DNA of 44,197 nt from Streptomyces mayonensis (GCF_018982965.1 NZ_JACBYP010000067.1:1-44197), one strand, 5' to 3'; shown: positions 24,812-32,499, counted from the stretch's first letter. Program-made: numbers and translations. Notes: generated by a model from the letters alone, not told the origin.

Positions 24812-25474
24812 GTGTACGACCACCGAAAGGCCCCCATGCCCGCGCACGAGGGCCGCGCGCTGTACGCCGCCGCCGTGGAGGCGGGCGGGCTCGGGCTGCC
24901 GCTGCTGGAGGTCGGCACGTACTGCGGGCGCTCGACCGTCCTGCTCGCCGACGCGGCCCGCCGGGCCGGGGTCACCGCGCTCACCGTCGACCACCACCGG
25001 GGCAGCGAGGAACAGCAGCCGGGCTGGGACTACCACGACCCGGAGACGGTCGACCCGGAGCTGGGCGTGATGGACACCCTGCCCGCCTTCCGCCGCACCC
25101 TGCACCGGGCCGGTCTGGAGGAGCACGTGGTCGCGCTGGTCGGGCGCTCCCCCCAGGTCGCGGCGGTCTGGAACTCCCCGCTCGGCCTCGTCTTCGTCGA
25201 CGGCGGCCACACCGACGAGCACGCGAACGCCGACTACGAGGGCTGGGCGCCGCACGTGGCCGACGGCGGCCTGCTGGTCATCCACGACGTCTTCCCGGAC
25301 CCGGCCGACGAGTTCACCGGCCAGGCCCCCTACCGGGTCTACCTCAGGGCTCTCGCGTCCGGCGCGTTCACCGAGGTCTCCGCGACCGACTCGCTGCGCG
25401 TCCTGCGGCGAACGGCTGCGGCGGCTGCGGCGGCTGCGGCGGCTGCAGCGGCTACGGGGATCCGGACGCGGTGA
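24812..25474 (+). CDS. Class I SAM-dependent methyltransferase
   Basis: The 220-aa protein has a Rossmann methyltransferase fold of the CmcI/O-methyltransferase-3 kind. SAM motif I appears as LLEVGTYCGRSTVLLADAA, then TVDHHRGSE, LVFVDGGHTDEHANADYEGW and the late LLVIHDVF. The acceptor is unknown. GTG 24812 follows CAGGAAC; an ATG at 24836 after GAAAGG is a possible alternative. The C-terminus ends in a run of about 13 alanines encoded by a 9-base tandem repeat, an unusual tail that is probably a slippage product. The amidase gene begins 36 bases later. Confidence 0.82.
   Translation: MYDHRKAPMPAHEGRALYAAAVEAGGLGLPLLEVGTYCGRSTVLLADAARRAGVTALTVDHHRGSEEQQPGWDYHDPETVDPELGVMDTLPAFRRTLHRAGLEEHVVALVGRSPQVAAVWNSPLGLVFVDGGHTDEHANADYEGWAPHVADGGLLVIHDVFPDPADEFTGQAPYRVYLRALASGAFTEVSATDSLRVLRRTAAAAAAAAAAAAATGIRTR
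25414..25453. repeat. 9-bp tandem repeat GGCTGCGGC, about 4.4 copies
   Basis: Tandem GGCTGCGGC units sit at the 3-prime end of the methyltransferase gene and encode its poly-alanine tail. The unit length is a multiple of three, so copy changes only lengthen or shorten the tail. The fourth copy has one substitution (GGCTGCAGC). Confidence 0.85.
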
Positions 25475-25497
25475 GGGCCTGAGTACCGGACAGGCCC

Positions 25498-25503
25498 TAG
25501 AGT
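25498..25503 (+). promoter_or_regulatory. -10 box for a probable leaderless amidase transcript
   Basis: TAGAGT lies 7 bases before the GTG of the amidase gene, which places the transcription start at or next to the start codon. No ribosome binding site is visible. Leaderless genes with TANNNT at this distance are common in Streptomyces. A good -35 box is not seen. Confidence 0.55.
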
Positions 25504-25510
25504 CGCTGAC

Positions 25511-26437
25511 GTGTCGTACACAGGCCCGGACTTCGAACCTCCTCAGCCCCGCCGCTCCCCGCTGCGCCGCCCGCTGACCGTGGCGGTCGCCGCGCTCGTA
25601 CCGGGGGCGCTGCTCGGGTGGGGGGTGTACGCGGCGGTCGGCGGCGGCTCGGACGGCGGGGGCTCAGACGCCGCCGGGACCCCGGCGACGTCCTCCGCCA
25701 CCACCGAGCCGTCGGCCACGGTGGAACCCTCCCCCACCGCGAAACCGTCCCCCTCGGACTCCGCGCCCCTCAAGGGCAAGGTCGTCGTCATCGACCCGGG
25801 GCACAACCCCGCCAACTTCGAGCATCCCTCGCAGATCAACCGCAAGGTGAACGTCGGTACACACTGGAAGGAATGCGACACGACGGGCACCGCCACCAAC
25901 ACGGGCTGGCCCGAGGCGAAGTTCACCCTGGACGTGGCCCACCGGCTGCGCGAGCTGCTGGAGAAGCAGGGCGCGACGGTGAAGCTGACGCAGGACGGCG
26001 ACCGTTCGTACGGCCCCTGCGTGGACGAGCGCGCCCGGATCGGCAACGAGGCGCACGCGGACGCCGCGATCTCGATCCACGCCGACGGGTCCGGGGCCGG
26101 CAACCGCGGCTTCCACGTGATCATGCCGGGCGCGGTGCACGACGGCGACGCCGACACCCGCGCCATCGTGGCACCCTCCGCGGAACTGGGCGAGAGCGTC
26201 GCGGGCAGTTTCGTGCGCGTCACCGGCAGCGCGCCCTCCAACTACATCGGCGACGGCACCGGCCTGAACACGCGCACGGACCTGGGCGGTCTCAATCTGT
26301 CAACGGTTCCGAAGGTCTTCATCGAGTGCGGCAACATGCGCGACAGCACGGACGTCGCCCTGCTGACCAGCGGCAGTTGGCGGCAGAAGGCGGCGCAAGG
26401 GATGTCTGAGGGGATTGTGAGTTTCCTGCGCGGGTAG
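25511..26437 (+). CDS. N-acetylmuramoyl-L-alanine amidase (Amidase_3)
   Basis: The 308-aa cell-wall hydrolase cleaves the bond between MurNAc and the stem peptide. A cytoplasmic basic stretch is followed by a signal-anchor helix (TVAVAALVPGALLGWGVYAA), a Ser/Thr/Pro-rich wall-spanning linker (about residues 50-85), then the Zn-dependent Amidase_3 domain. Metal and catalytic residues fit VIDPGHNP (His98), WPEAKF, ISIHADGSG and the late FIECGNMRD. GTG 25511 was chosen because TAGAGT lies 7 bases before it, suggesting a leaderless mRNA. The domain is anchored outside the membrane, in keeping with growth or sporulation wall remodelling. Confidence 0.92.
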   Translation: MSYTGPDFEPPQPRRSPLRRPLTVAVAALVPGALLGWGVYAAVGGGSDGGGSDAAGTPATSSATTEPSATVEPSPTAKPSPSDSAPLKGKVVVIDPGHNPANFEHPSQINRKVNVGTHWKECDTTGTATNTGWPEAKFTLDVAHRLRELLEKQGATVKLTQDGDRSYGPCVDERARIGNEAHADAAISIHADGSGAGNRGFHVIMPGAVHDGDADTRAIVAPSAELGESVAGSFVRVTGSAPSNYIGDGTGLNTRTDLGGLNLSTVPKVFIECGNMRDSTDVALLTSGSWRQKAAQGMSEGIVSFLRG

Positions 26438-26472
26438 CGATCAGCGCGCCCATCCCTGCGGACAGCGCCGAG

Positions 26473-26497
26473 GTACGGACGATAGTGTCGTCCGTAC
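26473..26497. repeat. Perfect inverted repeat, 10-bp arms
   Basis: GTACGGACGA and TCGTCCGTAC flank a 5-base TAGTG spacer, 36 bases after the amidase stop and 99 bases before the next gene. It could be the amidase terminator or an operator for the membrane-protein gene. The TAGTGT at its centre resembles a -10 box, which would favour an operator over a promoter. Confidence 0.65.
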
Positions 26498-26595
26498 GAT
26501 GAGGGGCCACCCCCGCGCTTCACACCGGAACCTTTCGGCGCCATCGTGACAGCGACGCCTCTACCGATGACGAGACCATCTACGAAGGACCTGAA

Positions 26596-27456
26596 GTGAA
26601 TATCCGCTCCCTCACTCGAGGCGACGGCGTGGTGATCGGAGCAGCGGTGTTGCTGTTGATCGCGTCGTTCCTCGACATCTACTCGATCGACGGTGCCCCG
26701 GACAGCGCCGAAATCCCCAGCCTGTGGGGCAGTGGCTCGGTCGTGCTCGGTGTCGTTCTGGCGGGCGTCATCGGCGCCGCGCTCGTCGTCGTGGCGCGTG
26801 CCATGCCGCAGCCCAGGAAGGTGGCGGGGCTCGACCTCGGCCAGTTCGGCACCGCGTTCACGGTGTTCGCCGCGTGGTGCGCGCTCGGCAACATCTTCGA
26901 CCCGGCCGGTGCCTTCGACAACAACGGCGGGGCCAGCGGCATCAACGCCGGCATGGGCCTGATCCTGGCCCTGATCGCCACGCTGATCATGGCGGCCGCG
27001 GCCGTGGCCACCGAGCTGGTCCCGGCCCTCAAGGGCTCCCTGATCCCGGCCTCGCGTCCGGCGGCGCCGCAGCCCTACGGCGGCCAGCCCCAGGGTGGTT
27101 ACGGCTACCCGGGCGCCCAGCAGCAGCCGTTCGGCGGCCAGCCGGGCCAGCCCGGCCAGCCCTTCGGCGGGCAGCCGCAGCCGGGGCAGCCCCAGCCCGG
27201 CCAGCCGCAGCCCGGTCAGCCGCAGGCTCCGCAGCAGGCGCAGGCGCAGCCGGCCGGGGACTTCTCCCCGTTCTGGTTCGCCGTGCCGGTGCCGCGTCCG
27301 CTGTTCGCGGAGGACGGCTCCCCGACGCCGATCGCCGAGCTGGCGCCGGGTACCTGGTACCTGGCCGTCGAGCAGCGCGGCGCCAACCTGGTCGCGCAGA
27401 CGCAGGACGGCCGCCGAGGTGTCCTGCAGGACACCTCGGGCATCCAGCGCGGCTGA
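26596..27456 (+). CDS. Four-helix membrane protein with PQPG-repeat linker
   Basis: The 286-aa protein has an N-terminal block of about four membrane helices (residues about 12-145, for example GVVIGAAVLLLIASFLDIYS and MGLILALIATLIMAAAAVAT), reminiscent of DUF5336-type actinobacterial membrane proteins. A Gln/Pro/Gly repeat linker (about 155-225; GQPQPGQPQPGQ) follows. A small C-terminal domain (about 230-286; LAPGTWYLAVEQRGANLVAQ) resembles a compact SH3-like fold. GTG 26596 has GAAGGA 6 bases upstream. Function is unknown, and a strong terminator follows. Confidence 0.82.
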   Translation: MNIRSLTRGDGVVIGAAVLLLIASFLDIYSIDGAPDSAEIPSLWGSGSVVLGVVLAGVIGAALVVVARAMPQPRKVAGLDLGQFGTAFTVFAAWCALGNIFDPAGAFDNNGGASGINAGMGLILALIATLIMAAAAVATELVPALKGSLIPASRPAAPQPYGGQPQGGYGYPGAQQQPFGGQPGQPGQPFGGQPQPGQPQPGQPQPGQPQAPQQAQAQPAGDFSPFWFAVPVPRPLFAEDGSPTPIAELAPGTWYLAVEQRGANLVAQTQDGRRGVLQDTSGIQRG

Positions 27457-27492
27457 CCGGCCGGGCCTGCCCGCCCGCTCGCTCACCTCAAC

Positions 27493-27538
27493 GGCCCCCC
27501 GCCCACCGGCACTTCACCGTGCCGCCGGGCGGGGGGCC
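27493..27538 (+). terminator. Strong intrinsic terminator
   Basis: A 12-bp perfect stem (GGCCCCCCGCCC with GGGCGGGGGGCC) encloses a second 6-bp stem (CGGCAC with GTGCCG). It is followed by GGGGGTTTCG. It lies 36 bases after the membrane-protein stop. Confidence 0.85.
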
Positions 27539-27585
27539 GGGGGTTTCGCAGGTTTCAAACACACTTGCGGGGCCAGACGGAAGGC

Positions 27586-27879
27586 ATGTCCCCTCGAAGT
27601 CGCAGTGGCTCCCACTCCGCCGGAACGGTCGTCGCGGTGATCGCGGACATCATGGCCGTCATCCTCGGACTGTGGATCCTGATGTACCTGTTGGACGCCA
27701 ACCGGGGCAACGACCTGGTGCAGTTCGTCCATGACGCGGCCCGCTGGCTCGCCGGCTGGTCGCACGACCTGTTCACGTTCGACGAGGCCTGGGCCCGCGT
27801 GGTCGCCGGCTACGGACTGGCCGCGGTCGTCTACCTCTTCGTCGGCCACGCCATCGCCAACCGCCTGCACCGGAACTGA
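27586..27879 (+). CDS. Small two-helix membrane protein
   Basis: The 97-aa protein has a basic N-terminus, helix 1 (TVVAVIADIMAVILGLWILM), an extracytoplasmic or amphipathic segment (FVHDAARWLAGWSHDLFTF) and helix 2 (VAGYGLAAVVYLFVGHAI), ending in a basic NRLHRN tail. The ATG at 27586 has GGAAGG too close for ideal spacing; a TTG at 27565 is an alternative. It looks like a conserved Streptomyces protein, but no function is known. It converges on the toroid gene and is separated from it by a tetraloop hairpin. Confidence 0.75.
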   Translation: MSPRSRSGSHSAGTVVAVIADIMAVILGLWILMYLLDANRGNDLVQFVHDAARWLAGWSHDLFTFDEAWARVVAGYGLAAVVYLFVGHAIANRLHRN

Positions 27880-27900
27880 TCGGCGCCGCCCCCGACCGGA

Positions 27901-27916
27901 CCGGCCTACGGGCCGG
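27901..27916. terminator. UACG-tetraloop hairpin between convergent genes
   Basis: CCGGCC-TACG-GGCCGG is a perfect 6-bp stem closed by a stable cUACGg tetraloop. It lies in the 51-base gap between the convergent ends of the small membrane protein and the toroid gene, and is likely a bidirectional terminator. Confidence 0.6.
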
Positions 27917-27930
27917 ACACCGCCCCGCGG

Positions 27931-29028
27931 TCAGACGCAGCAGTCGGGGTCGAGTCCCCTCGGCAGGCGGTCGCCCGCGAAGACCTGGCAGGTGGCCTCG
28001 TGGCCGCCGAGCGCGGCGACGGCGAGCAGCAGCGATCCGGCCGTCCAGGCGGTCAGCTCGCGCGGCCATACGGCGTCGTCCTCGAAGACGTACCCCGTCC
28101 AGTACAGGCCGCTCTCCTCGTCCCGCAGGTGCTGGATGGACTGCAGGACGGTCAGGGCGTGGTCGGACTCGCCCACCGCCCACAGGGCGAGGGCGAGTTC
28201 GGCGGACTCGCCGCCGGTCACCCACGGGTTGGGGACGACGCAGCGCACCCCGAGGTCCGGGACCACGAAGCGGTCCCAGCTCTCCCTGAGCCGGGAGCGG
28301 GCCTCGGTGCCGGTCAGCGCGCCGCCCAGGACCGGGTAGTACCAGTCCATCGAGTAGCGCCCCTTGTCGAGGAACCGCTCCGGGTGGCGGCGGATGGCGT
28401 GCCGCAGCGCACCCGCCGCCAACTCCCAGTCGGGCTGCGGCTCTTCGCGTTGCTCGGCGATGGCGAGCGCGCAGCGCAGCGCGTGGTGGACGGAGGAACT
28501 GCCGGTCAGCAGCGCGTCGGTGGTGCCGGAGCCGTCGTCGTCGCGCCGCCAGCCGATCTGCCCGCCGGGCTGCTGGAGGCGCAGCACGAACTCGACGGCC
28601 GCGTGGACGACGGGCCACATCCGGTCCAGGAACGTGTCGTCGCCGGTGGCGAGGTAGTGGTGCCAGACGCCGACGGCGACGTAGGCGACGAAGTTGGTCT
28701 CCCGGCCGCGGTCCGTGACGTCGGCGAAGTCCCCGTCGGCGTAGGCGGCGTACCAGGAACCGTCCTGGTTCTGGTGCCGGGCCAGCCACGCGTACGCCCG
28801 CCCGGCGGCCTCGTGCTCGTCGGCCGCGTCCAGGGCCATCGCCGCCTCGACGTGGTCCCACGGGTCGAGGTGGTGCCCGCGGAACCAGGGGATCGCTCCG
28901 TCCTCGCGCTGTACGGCGAGGATGCCCCGGACGGTCGCGGCGGCCTGCTCGTCGGTGAGGACGCCGGGCAGGACGAGGTGCTCCGTACGGGGAGTGCGGG
29001 GCGTGCCGGGAGAACGGGACGAGGTCAC
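27931..29028 (-). CDS. Alpha/alpha-toroid protein (prenyltransferase/glucoamylase-like fold)
   Basis: The 365-aa protein has repeated helical hairpins with Trp/Gly signatures: QREDGAIPWFRGHHLDPWDH, LARHQNQDGSWYAAYADG and DKGRYSMDWYYPVLGG. These resemble the QW-type repeats of prenyltransferase/squalene-cyclase toroids and (alpha/alpha)6 glycosidases. No signal peptide is seen, and a catalytic DxDD motif is absent. The GTG start overlaps the methyltransferase stop (GTGA), so expression is coupled. It is the last gene of a glycosyltransferase, methyltransferase, toroid operon under a KstR-like operator. It ends in two adjacent cysteines (DPDCCV). It may process a glycosylated or isoprenoid substrate; this is inferred. 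Confidence 0.8.
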   Translation of the reverse strand: MTSSRSPGTPRTPRTEHLVLPGVLTDEQAAATVRGILAVQREDGAIPWFRGHHLDPWDHVEAAMALDAADEHEAAGRAYAWLARHQNQDGSWYAAYADGDFADVTDRGRETNFVAYVAVGVWHHYLATGDDTFLDRMWPVVHAAVEFVLRLQQPGGQIGWRRDDDGSGTTDALLTGSSSVHHALRCALAIAEQREEPQPDWELAAGALRHAIRRHPERFLDKGRYSMDWYYPVLGGALTGTEARSRLRESWDRFVVPDLGVRCVVPNPWVTGGESAELALALWAVGESDHALTVLQSIQHLRDEESGLYWTGYVFEDDAVWPRELTAWTAGSLLLAVAALGGHEATCQVFAGDRLPRGLDPDCCV

Positions 29029-29759
29029 GCGGCGTCCACCGGCGGCAGGTGCGGCTTGGTGGCGTAGGCCACGAAGCTCTTGCCGATCAGCGGGTTGAGC
29101 GCCTGCTCGGCGACGCGGGTCGCCAGCGGCTTCTTCATGATGTCCCACACCAGCAGCTTGTGGTACGCCCGCACCGGCAGCGCCTTGTCGTTGTCGACGC
29201 CGAACGCGCACTTCAGCCACCAGTACGGCGAGTGCAGCGCGTGCGCGTGGTGGGTGCCGTACGGCTTGAGGCCGGCCTCGCGGATCCGGGCGAGGAGCTG
29301 GTCGGCCCGGTAGATGCGGATGTGGCCGCCCTCGACCTCGTGGTAGGCGTCGGACAGCGTCCAGCAGACCTTCTCGGGGCCGTAGCGGGGCACGGTGACC
29401 GCGATGCGGCCGCCGGGCTTGAGGACGCGGACCATCTCGGCGAGGACGCCCTTGTCGTCGTGGATGTGCTCCATCACCTCGGAGATGATGACCACGTCGA
29501 AGGACGCGTCGGGGAAGGGCAGGGCGAGCGCGTCGCCCTCCATGGCGGTGGCGGTGGCGCCGGCCGGAGCCTCACCGGCCTCCTCCATCGCCGCGAACCA
29601 CTTGGCGACCTCCCTTATTTCCTCCGCGTTCTGGTCCAGGGCGACGACCCGCGCCCCGCGCCGGTAGCACTCGAACGCGTGCCGGCCCGCGCCGCAGCCG
29701 AGGTCCAGGACGCGGTCGCCCGGGGCGAGCGGGAACCGGGAGAAGTCGACGGTCAGCAC
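29025..29759 (-). CDS. SAM-dependent methyltransferase (type 11-like)
   Basis: The 244-aa enzyme has motif I VLDLGCGAGRHAFE near residue 20, an acidic strand VVALDQNAEEI, motif IV SFDVVIISEVMEHIHDD, and VLKPGGRIAVTVPRYGPE. The C-terminal half is less usual, with a Trp/His-rich region (HHAHALHSPYWWLKCAFG) that may hold the acceptor. The GTG start lies 7 bases inside the end of the glycosyltransferase gene, and its own stop overlaps the toroid gene start. Three genes so tightly packed almost certainly act on the same product. The acceptor is unknown. Confidence 0.9.
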   Translation of the reverse strand: MLTVDFSRFPLAPGDRVLDLGCGAGRHAFECYRRGARVVALDQNAEEIREVAKWFAAMEEAGEAPAGATATAMEGDALALPFPDASFDVVIISEVMEHIHDDKGVLAEMVRVLKPGGRIAVTVPRYGPEKVCWTLSDAYHEVEGGHIRIYRADQLLARIREAGLKPYGTHHAHALHSPYWWLKCAFGVDNDKALPVRAYHKLLVWDIMKKPLATRVAEQALNPLIGKSFVAYATKPHLPPVDAA

Positions 29760-31258
29760 GTGGCCCTGCTTTCGGGATAGACGCCGGTGTCACCGGTGGT
29801 CGGGGGTGGGGTCGGGGCCGCGGCCGGTCCCTGGGACCCGACCGGCCGCGTGGCCGGTGCGGCCGGTGCAGCGGGTGCAGCCGGCGCGGCCGGCGCGGAG
29901 GAATCGCGGCCGATGGCCTCGCGGTAGCGGGCGACGGTGCCCTCGGCGGCACGGGCCCAGGTGAAGTGCTTCAGCACCCGTTCGCGTCCGGCCGCGCCGA
30001 GCCTCGCCCGCAGTTCGCGGTCGCCGAGCAGCCGGTTCAGCCCGGCGGCCAGCGCGTCCGCGTCGCCGGGCGGCACCGCGAGGCAGGTCTCCCCGTCGGG
30101 CCCCGCGACCTCCGGGACGGCCCCGCCGGTGGTGGCGAGCAGCGCCGTGCCGGCCGCCATGGCCTCGGCGGCGGGCAGCGAGAACCCCTCGTACAGCGAC
30201 GGCACGCACGCGACCTCCGCCGACCGCACCAGGTCGACGAGTTCGGCGTCCGAGATGCCCTTGACGAACTCGACGGCGCCTTCGAGGCCGTACCGCTCGA
30301 TCGCCTGGGCGACGGGCCCCTCGGCGGGCCGCTTGCCGACGACGACGAGGTGGGCCCGGGGGTGCTCGGTGCGCACCTTCGCCAGCGCCTCGACGAGGAA
30401 GACCAGGCCCTTGAGCGGCACGTCCGCACTGGACGTCGTCACGATCCGGCCCGGCACCCGCGGCACCGAGGGGTCGGGGGAGAACAGGCCGGTGTCGGCG
30501 CCGATGTGGACGACATGGATCCGGTCGTCCCGTACGCCGAGGTGGTCGATGATCTCCTGGCGCGAGGTGCCGGAGACGGTGAGCAGGGAGGGCAGCCGGC
30601 GTGCGACGCGCTTCTGCATGCGGGTGAAGGCGTACCAGCGGCGCACCGAGTAGCGGCGCCTGCGACTGTCGGCGGCGTCCAGCTCCAACTGCCGGTCCAC
30701 GGTGATGGGATGGTGGACGGTCGTGACGAGCGGCGCACCCACGTCGCCCAGCAACCCGTACCCGAGGGTCTGGTTGTCGTGCACGACGTCGAAGTCGCCG
30801 CGGCGGGCGCGCAGATGGCGCCGGGCGCGCAGCGAGAACGTCAGCGGCTCCGGGAACCCTCCGGTCCACATCGTGCCGACCTCGAGCGCGTCGATCCAGT
30901 CCCGGTACTCGCCGCGCTTCGGGGTGCGGAAGGGGTCGGGCTGGCGGTAGAGGTCGAGGCTCGGCAGCTCGGTGAGCGACAGCCGGTCCTCGGGCCCATC
31001 GATCCCCGCGGGCCCCTCGAACCCGTCGATCCCCTCGTCGAGGACGTCGAGGACGTCGAGGACGGGATAGGGCTGGGCACCGATGACCTCGACGCGGTGG
31101 CCGAGGCGGGCCAGTTCGCGCGAGAGGTGGCGGACGTAGACGCCCTGGCCGCCGCAGAACGGGTTCCCCTTGTAGGTGAGGAGCGCGATGCGCAGCGGTC
31201 GCAAGCCGTCGGCGGCGGGTTCCGGACGGGGACCCGTCCGACTGGCCTCGGCGGTCAC
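29753..31258 (-). CDS. GT4-family glycosyltransferase
   Basis: The 501-aa GT-B enzyme opens with IALLTYKGNPFCGGQGVYVR, the N-terminal glycine-rich loop of GT4 enzymes. It carries DFDVVHDNQTLGYG, the linker HIGADTGLFSPD, and the C-terminal nucleotide-sugar motif VPSLYEGFSLPAAEAMAAGT (E-x7-E). Pro/Ala runs (AAPAAPAAPAAP) make a disordered C-terminus. GTG 31258 follows AAGGGGG. It transfers a sugar from a nucleotide donor to an unknown acceptor at the membrane or in the cytoplasm. It is the first gene of the operon, and its promoter carries a KstR-like operator. A local DVLDVLDEG arises from a 9-base repeat. Confidence 0.92.
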   Translation of the reverse strand: MTAEASRTGPRPEPAADGLRPLRIALLTYKGNPFCGGQGVYVRHLSRELARLGHRVEVIGAQPYPVLDVLDVLDEGIDGFEGPAGIDGPEDRLSLTELPSLDLYRQPDPFRTPKRGEYRDWIDALEVGTMWTGGFPEPLTFSLRARRHLRARRGDFDVVHDNQTLGYGLLGDVGAPLVTTVHHPITVDRQLELDAADSRRRRYSVRRWYAFTRMQKRVARRLPSLLTVSGTSRQEIIDHLGVRDDRIHVVHIGADTGLFSPDPSVPRVPGRIVTTSSADVPLKGLVFLVEALAKVRTEHPRAHLVVVGKRPAEGPVAQAIERYGLEGAVEFVKGISDAELVDLVRSAEVACVPSLYEGFSLPAAEAMAAGTALLATTGGAVPEVAGPDGETCLAVPPGDADALAAGLNRLLGDRELRARLGAAGRERVLKHFTWARAAEGTVARYREAIGRDSSAPAAPAAPAAPAAPATRPVGSQGPAAAPTPPPTTGDTGVYPESRATC

Positions 31259-31310
31259 TCTGGGCCCCCTTCTCACTGCGCTGTCCTGCGACGTCCCGCG
31301 ACGTCCCGCG

Positions 31311-31340
31311 ACACTATGCCGGGACGCTAATCTAGAACAA
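31311..31340 (-). promoter_or_regulatory. Promoter of the glycosyltransferase operon
   Basis: On the minus strand, TTGTTC (31340-31335) and TAGTGT (31316-31311) are 18 bases apart and about 50 bases before the GTG of the glycosyltransferase. The -35 box lies inside the KstR-like operator. Two direct copies of ACGTCCCGCG (31291-31310, plus strand) fall in the predicted 5-prime leader. Confidence 0.55.
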
Positions 31341-31346
31341 GTTTCA
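31333..31346. promoter_or_regulatory. KstR-like operator (TnnAACnnGTTnnA)
   Basis: TAGAACAAGTTTCA matches the mycobacterial KstR operator pattern TnnAACnnGTTnnA at every defined base. It lies in the 211-base divergent region between the glycosyltransferase operon and a TetR gene whose DNA-binding domain closely resembles KstR, and it overlaps the predicted -35 box of the operon. Repression of the operon by this regulator is therefore a direct prediction. Confidence 0.75.
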
Positions 31347-31469
31347 GACTTGATCGTCAGCGGCTTCGAATCTACCGGCAGGTAGCCGGACTGTGACGAG
31401 TGGATCAGGTGATTCACGCCACGGCGGGCCATGATGGGCCACGGCGGGCCACGGCGAGAGGGGGAGCAG

Positions 31470-32135
31470 GTGACCAGGGCAGACAGGCCGGAGACGGCGC
31501 CGGAGGTGGCGGGCCTGCCGCACCGCCCCGCTGCCCCGCCCCTGACGGAGCGGCAGCGGGAGCGCCGCCGCCGCATCCTCCGGGCGACCGCCCGGCTGGC
31601 CGGCCGGGGCGGTTTCGAGGCGGTGCAGATGCGGGAGGTCGCGGAGTCGTCGCAGGTCGCCCTCGGCACGCTGTACCGCTACTTCCCCTCCAAGGTCCAC
31701 CTGCTCGTCGCCACCATGCACGACCAGTTGGAACGGCTGCACGGCACCCTCCGCAAGAGCCCGCCGACCGGCGAGACGGCCGCGGACCGGGTGGCGCAGA
31801 CCCTGATGCGGGCGTTCGGAGCACTCCAGCGCGAACCGCGGCTGGCCGAGGCGATGGCCCGCGCCCTGACCTTCGCGGACCGCAGCGTCTCCCCGGAGGT
31901 CGACCAGGTCTCCCGGCAGACCACGGCGATCATCCTGGACGCGATGGGCGGCCTGGAGAACCCGACCCCGGAGCAGCTCTCCGCCGTCCGCGTCGTCGAG
32001 CACACCTGGCTCTCGACCCTGATCACCTGGCTCGCCGGCCGCACGTCCCTGACCCAGGTACGGACGGACATCGAAACGGTGTGCCGCCTGATCGACCTGA
32101 CGGAGCCCGAGGACGGCACCGCGCCGCGCCTCTGA
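31470..32135 (+). CDS. KstR-like TetR-family repressor
   Basis: The 221-aa regulator has a Pro/Ala-rich N-terminal extension of about 30 residues. A TetR helix-turn-helix follows: RERRRRILRATARLAGRGGF, EAVQMREVAESSQVALGTLY and RYFPSKVHLLVATM. This is strongly reminiscent of mycobacterial KstR, the cholesterol-catabolism repressor that responds to a steroid CoA thioester. The C-terminal domain also aligns in feel (TEAMARALTFAD-like, VVEHTWLSTLITWLAGR). GTG 31470 has GGGGAG about 5 bases upstream. No steroid-degradation genes are visible here, so its ligand in this organism may differ. It probably represses the divergent operon through the operator at 31333. Confidence 0.85.
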   Translation: MTRADRPETAPEVAGLPHRPAAPPLTERQRERRRRILRATARLAGRGGFEAVQMREVAESSQVALGTLYRYFPSKVHLLVATMHDQLERLHGTLRKSPPTGETAADRVAQTLMRAFGALQREPRLAEAMARALTFADRSVSPEVDQVSRQTTAIILDAMGGLENPTPEQLSAVRVVEHTWLSTLITWLAGRTSLTQVRTDIETVCRLIDLTEPEDGTAPRL

Positions 32136-32250
32136 GAGTTGGCCGGGCCGGTCACCGTAGCCGCTCGGCCGTCACCAACCCCTCCCACCGCATCCCTCCC
32201 AGCACACCCCTCCCACCGCACCCCTCGGCCCGAATCCGGCGGGCGGGTAA

Positions 32251-32375
32251 AGTGGCGGGGTCGTCATCACCCGTACGGGGGGAAGCCGGTGCAATTCCGG
32301 CGCTGACCCGCAACCGTGAACCGCCCCGCCGAGCCCTCCTGAGGACCGCGGACGGTGAGCCGGACTGCCCCGCAC
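32251..32375 (+). promoter_or_regulatory. Cobalamin riboswitch
   Basis: The leader contains the conserved B12 box region GGAAGCCGGTGCAATTCCGG, followed by CGCTGACCCGCAACCGTGA. A 3-prime GTGAGCCGGACTGCC is typical of cobalamin aptamers. P1 pairs GCGGGG (32255-32260) with CCCCGC (32368-32373). It lies 125 bases upstream of the secreted toroid gene and should lower expression when adenosylcobalamin is abundant. The ends are approximate. Confidence 0.93.
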
Positions 32376-32421
32376 GGACGTGACCGGCTCACGTGCCCGG
32401 CGCCCGCCGGTGCACGGGCAC
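32355..32421 (+). promoter_or_regulatory. Riboswitch expression platform hairpins
   Basis: GTGAGCCGG (32355-32363), part of the aptamer 3-prime strand, is perfectly complementary to CCGGCTCAC (32384-32392). That pairing and the ligand-bound aptamer would exclude each other. A second hairpin (GTGCCCG 32393-32399 with CGGGCAC 32415-32421) follows at once. The arrangement fits a switch between alternative structures upstream of the ribosome binding region at about 32479. Confidence 0.55.
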
Positions 32422-32499
32422 CGTCGAGGCATACGGGGCCGAGCCGCCGGGGGTGCCCCGTGCTGCCCGGCCCCGCACAGGGAAAGGCACCCGCCGCTC

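Noticed and set aside
22654..25482. 942-aa plus-strand and 850-aa minus-strand open frames around the second MFS gene
   Set aside because: Both are Arg/Pro/Gly-rich shadows of the MFS and methyltransferase genes in other frames.
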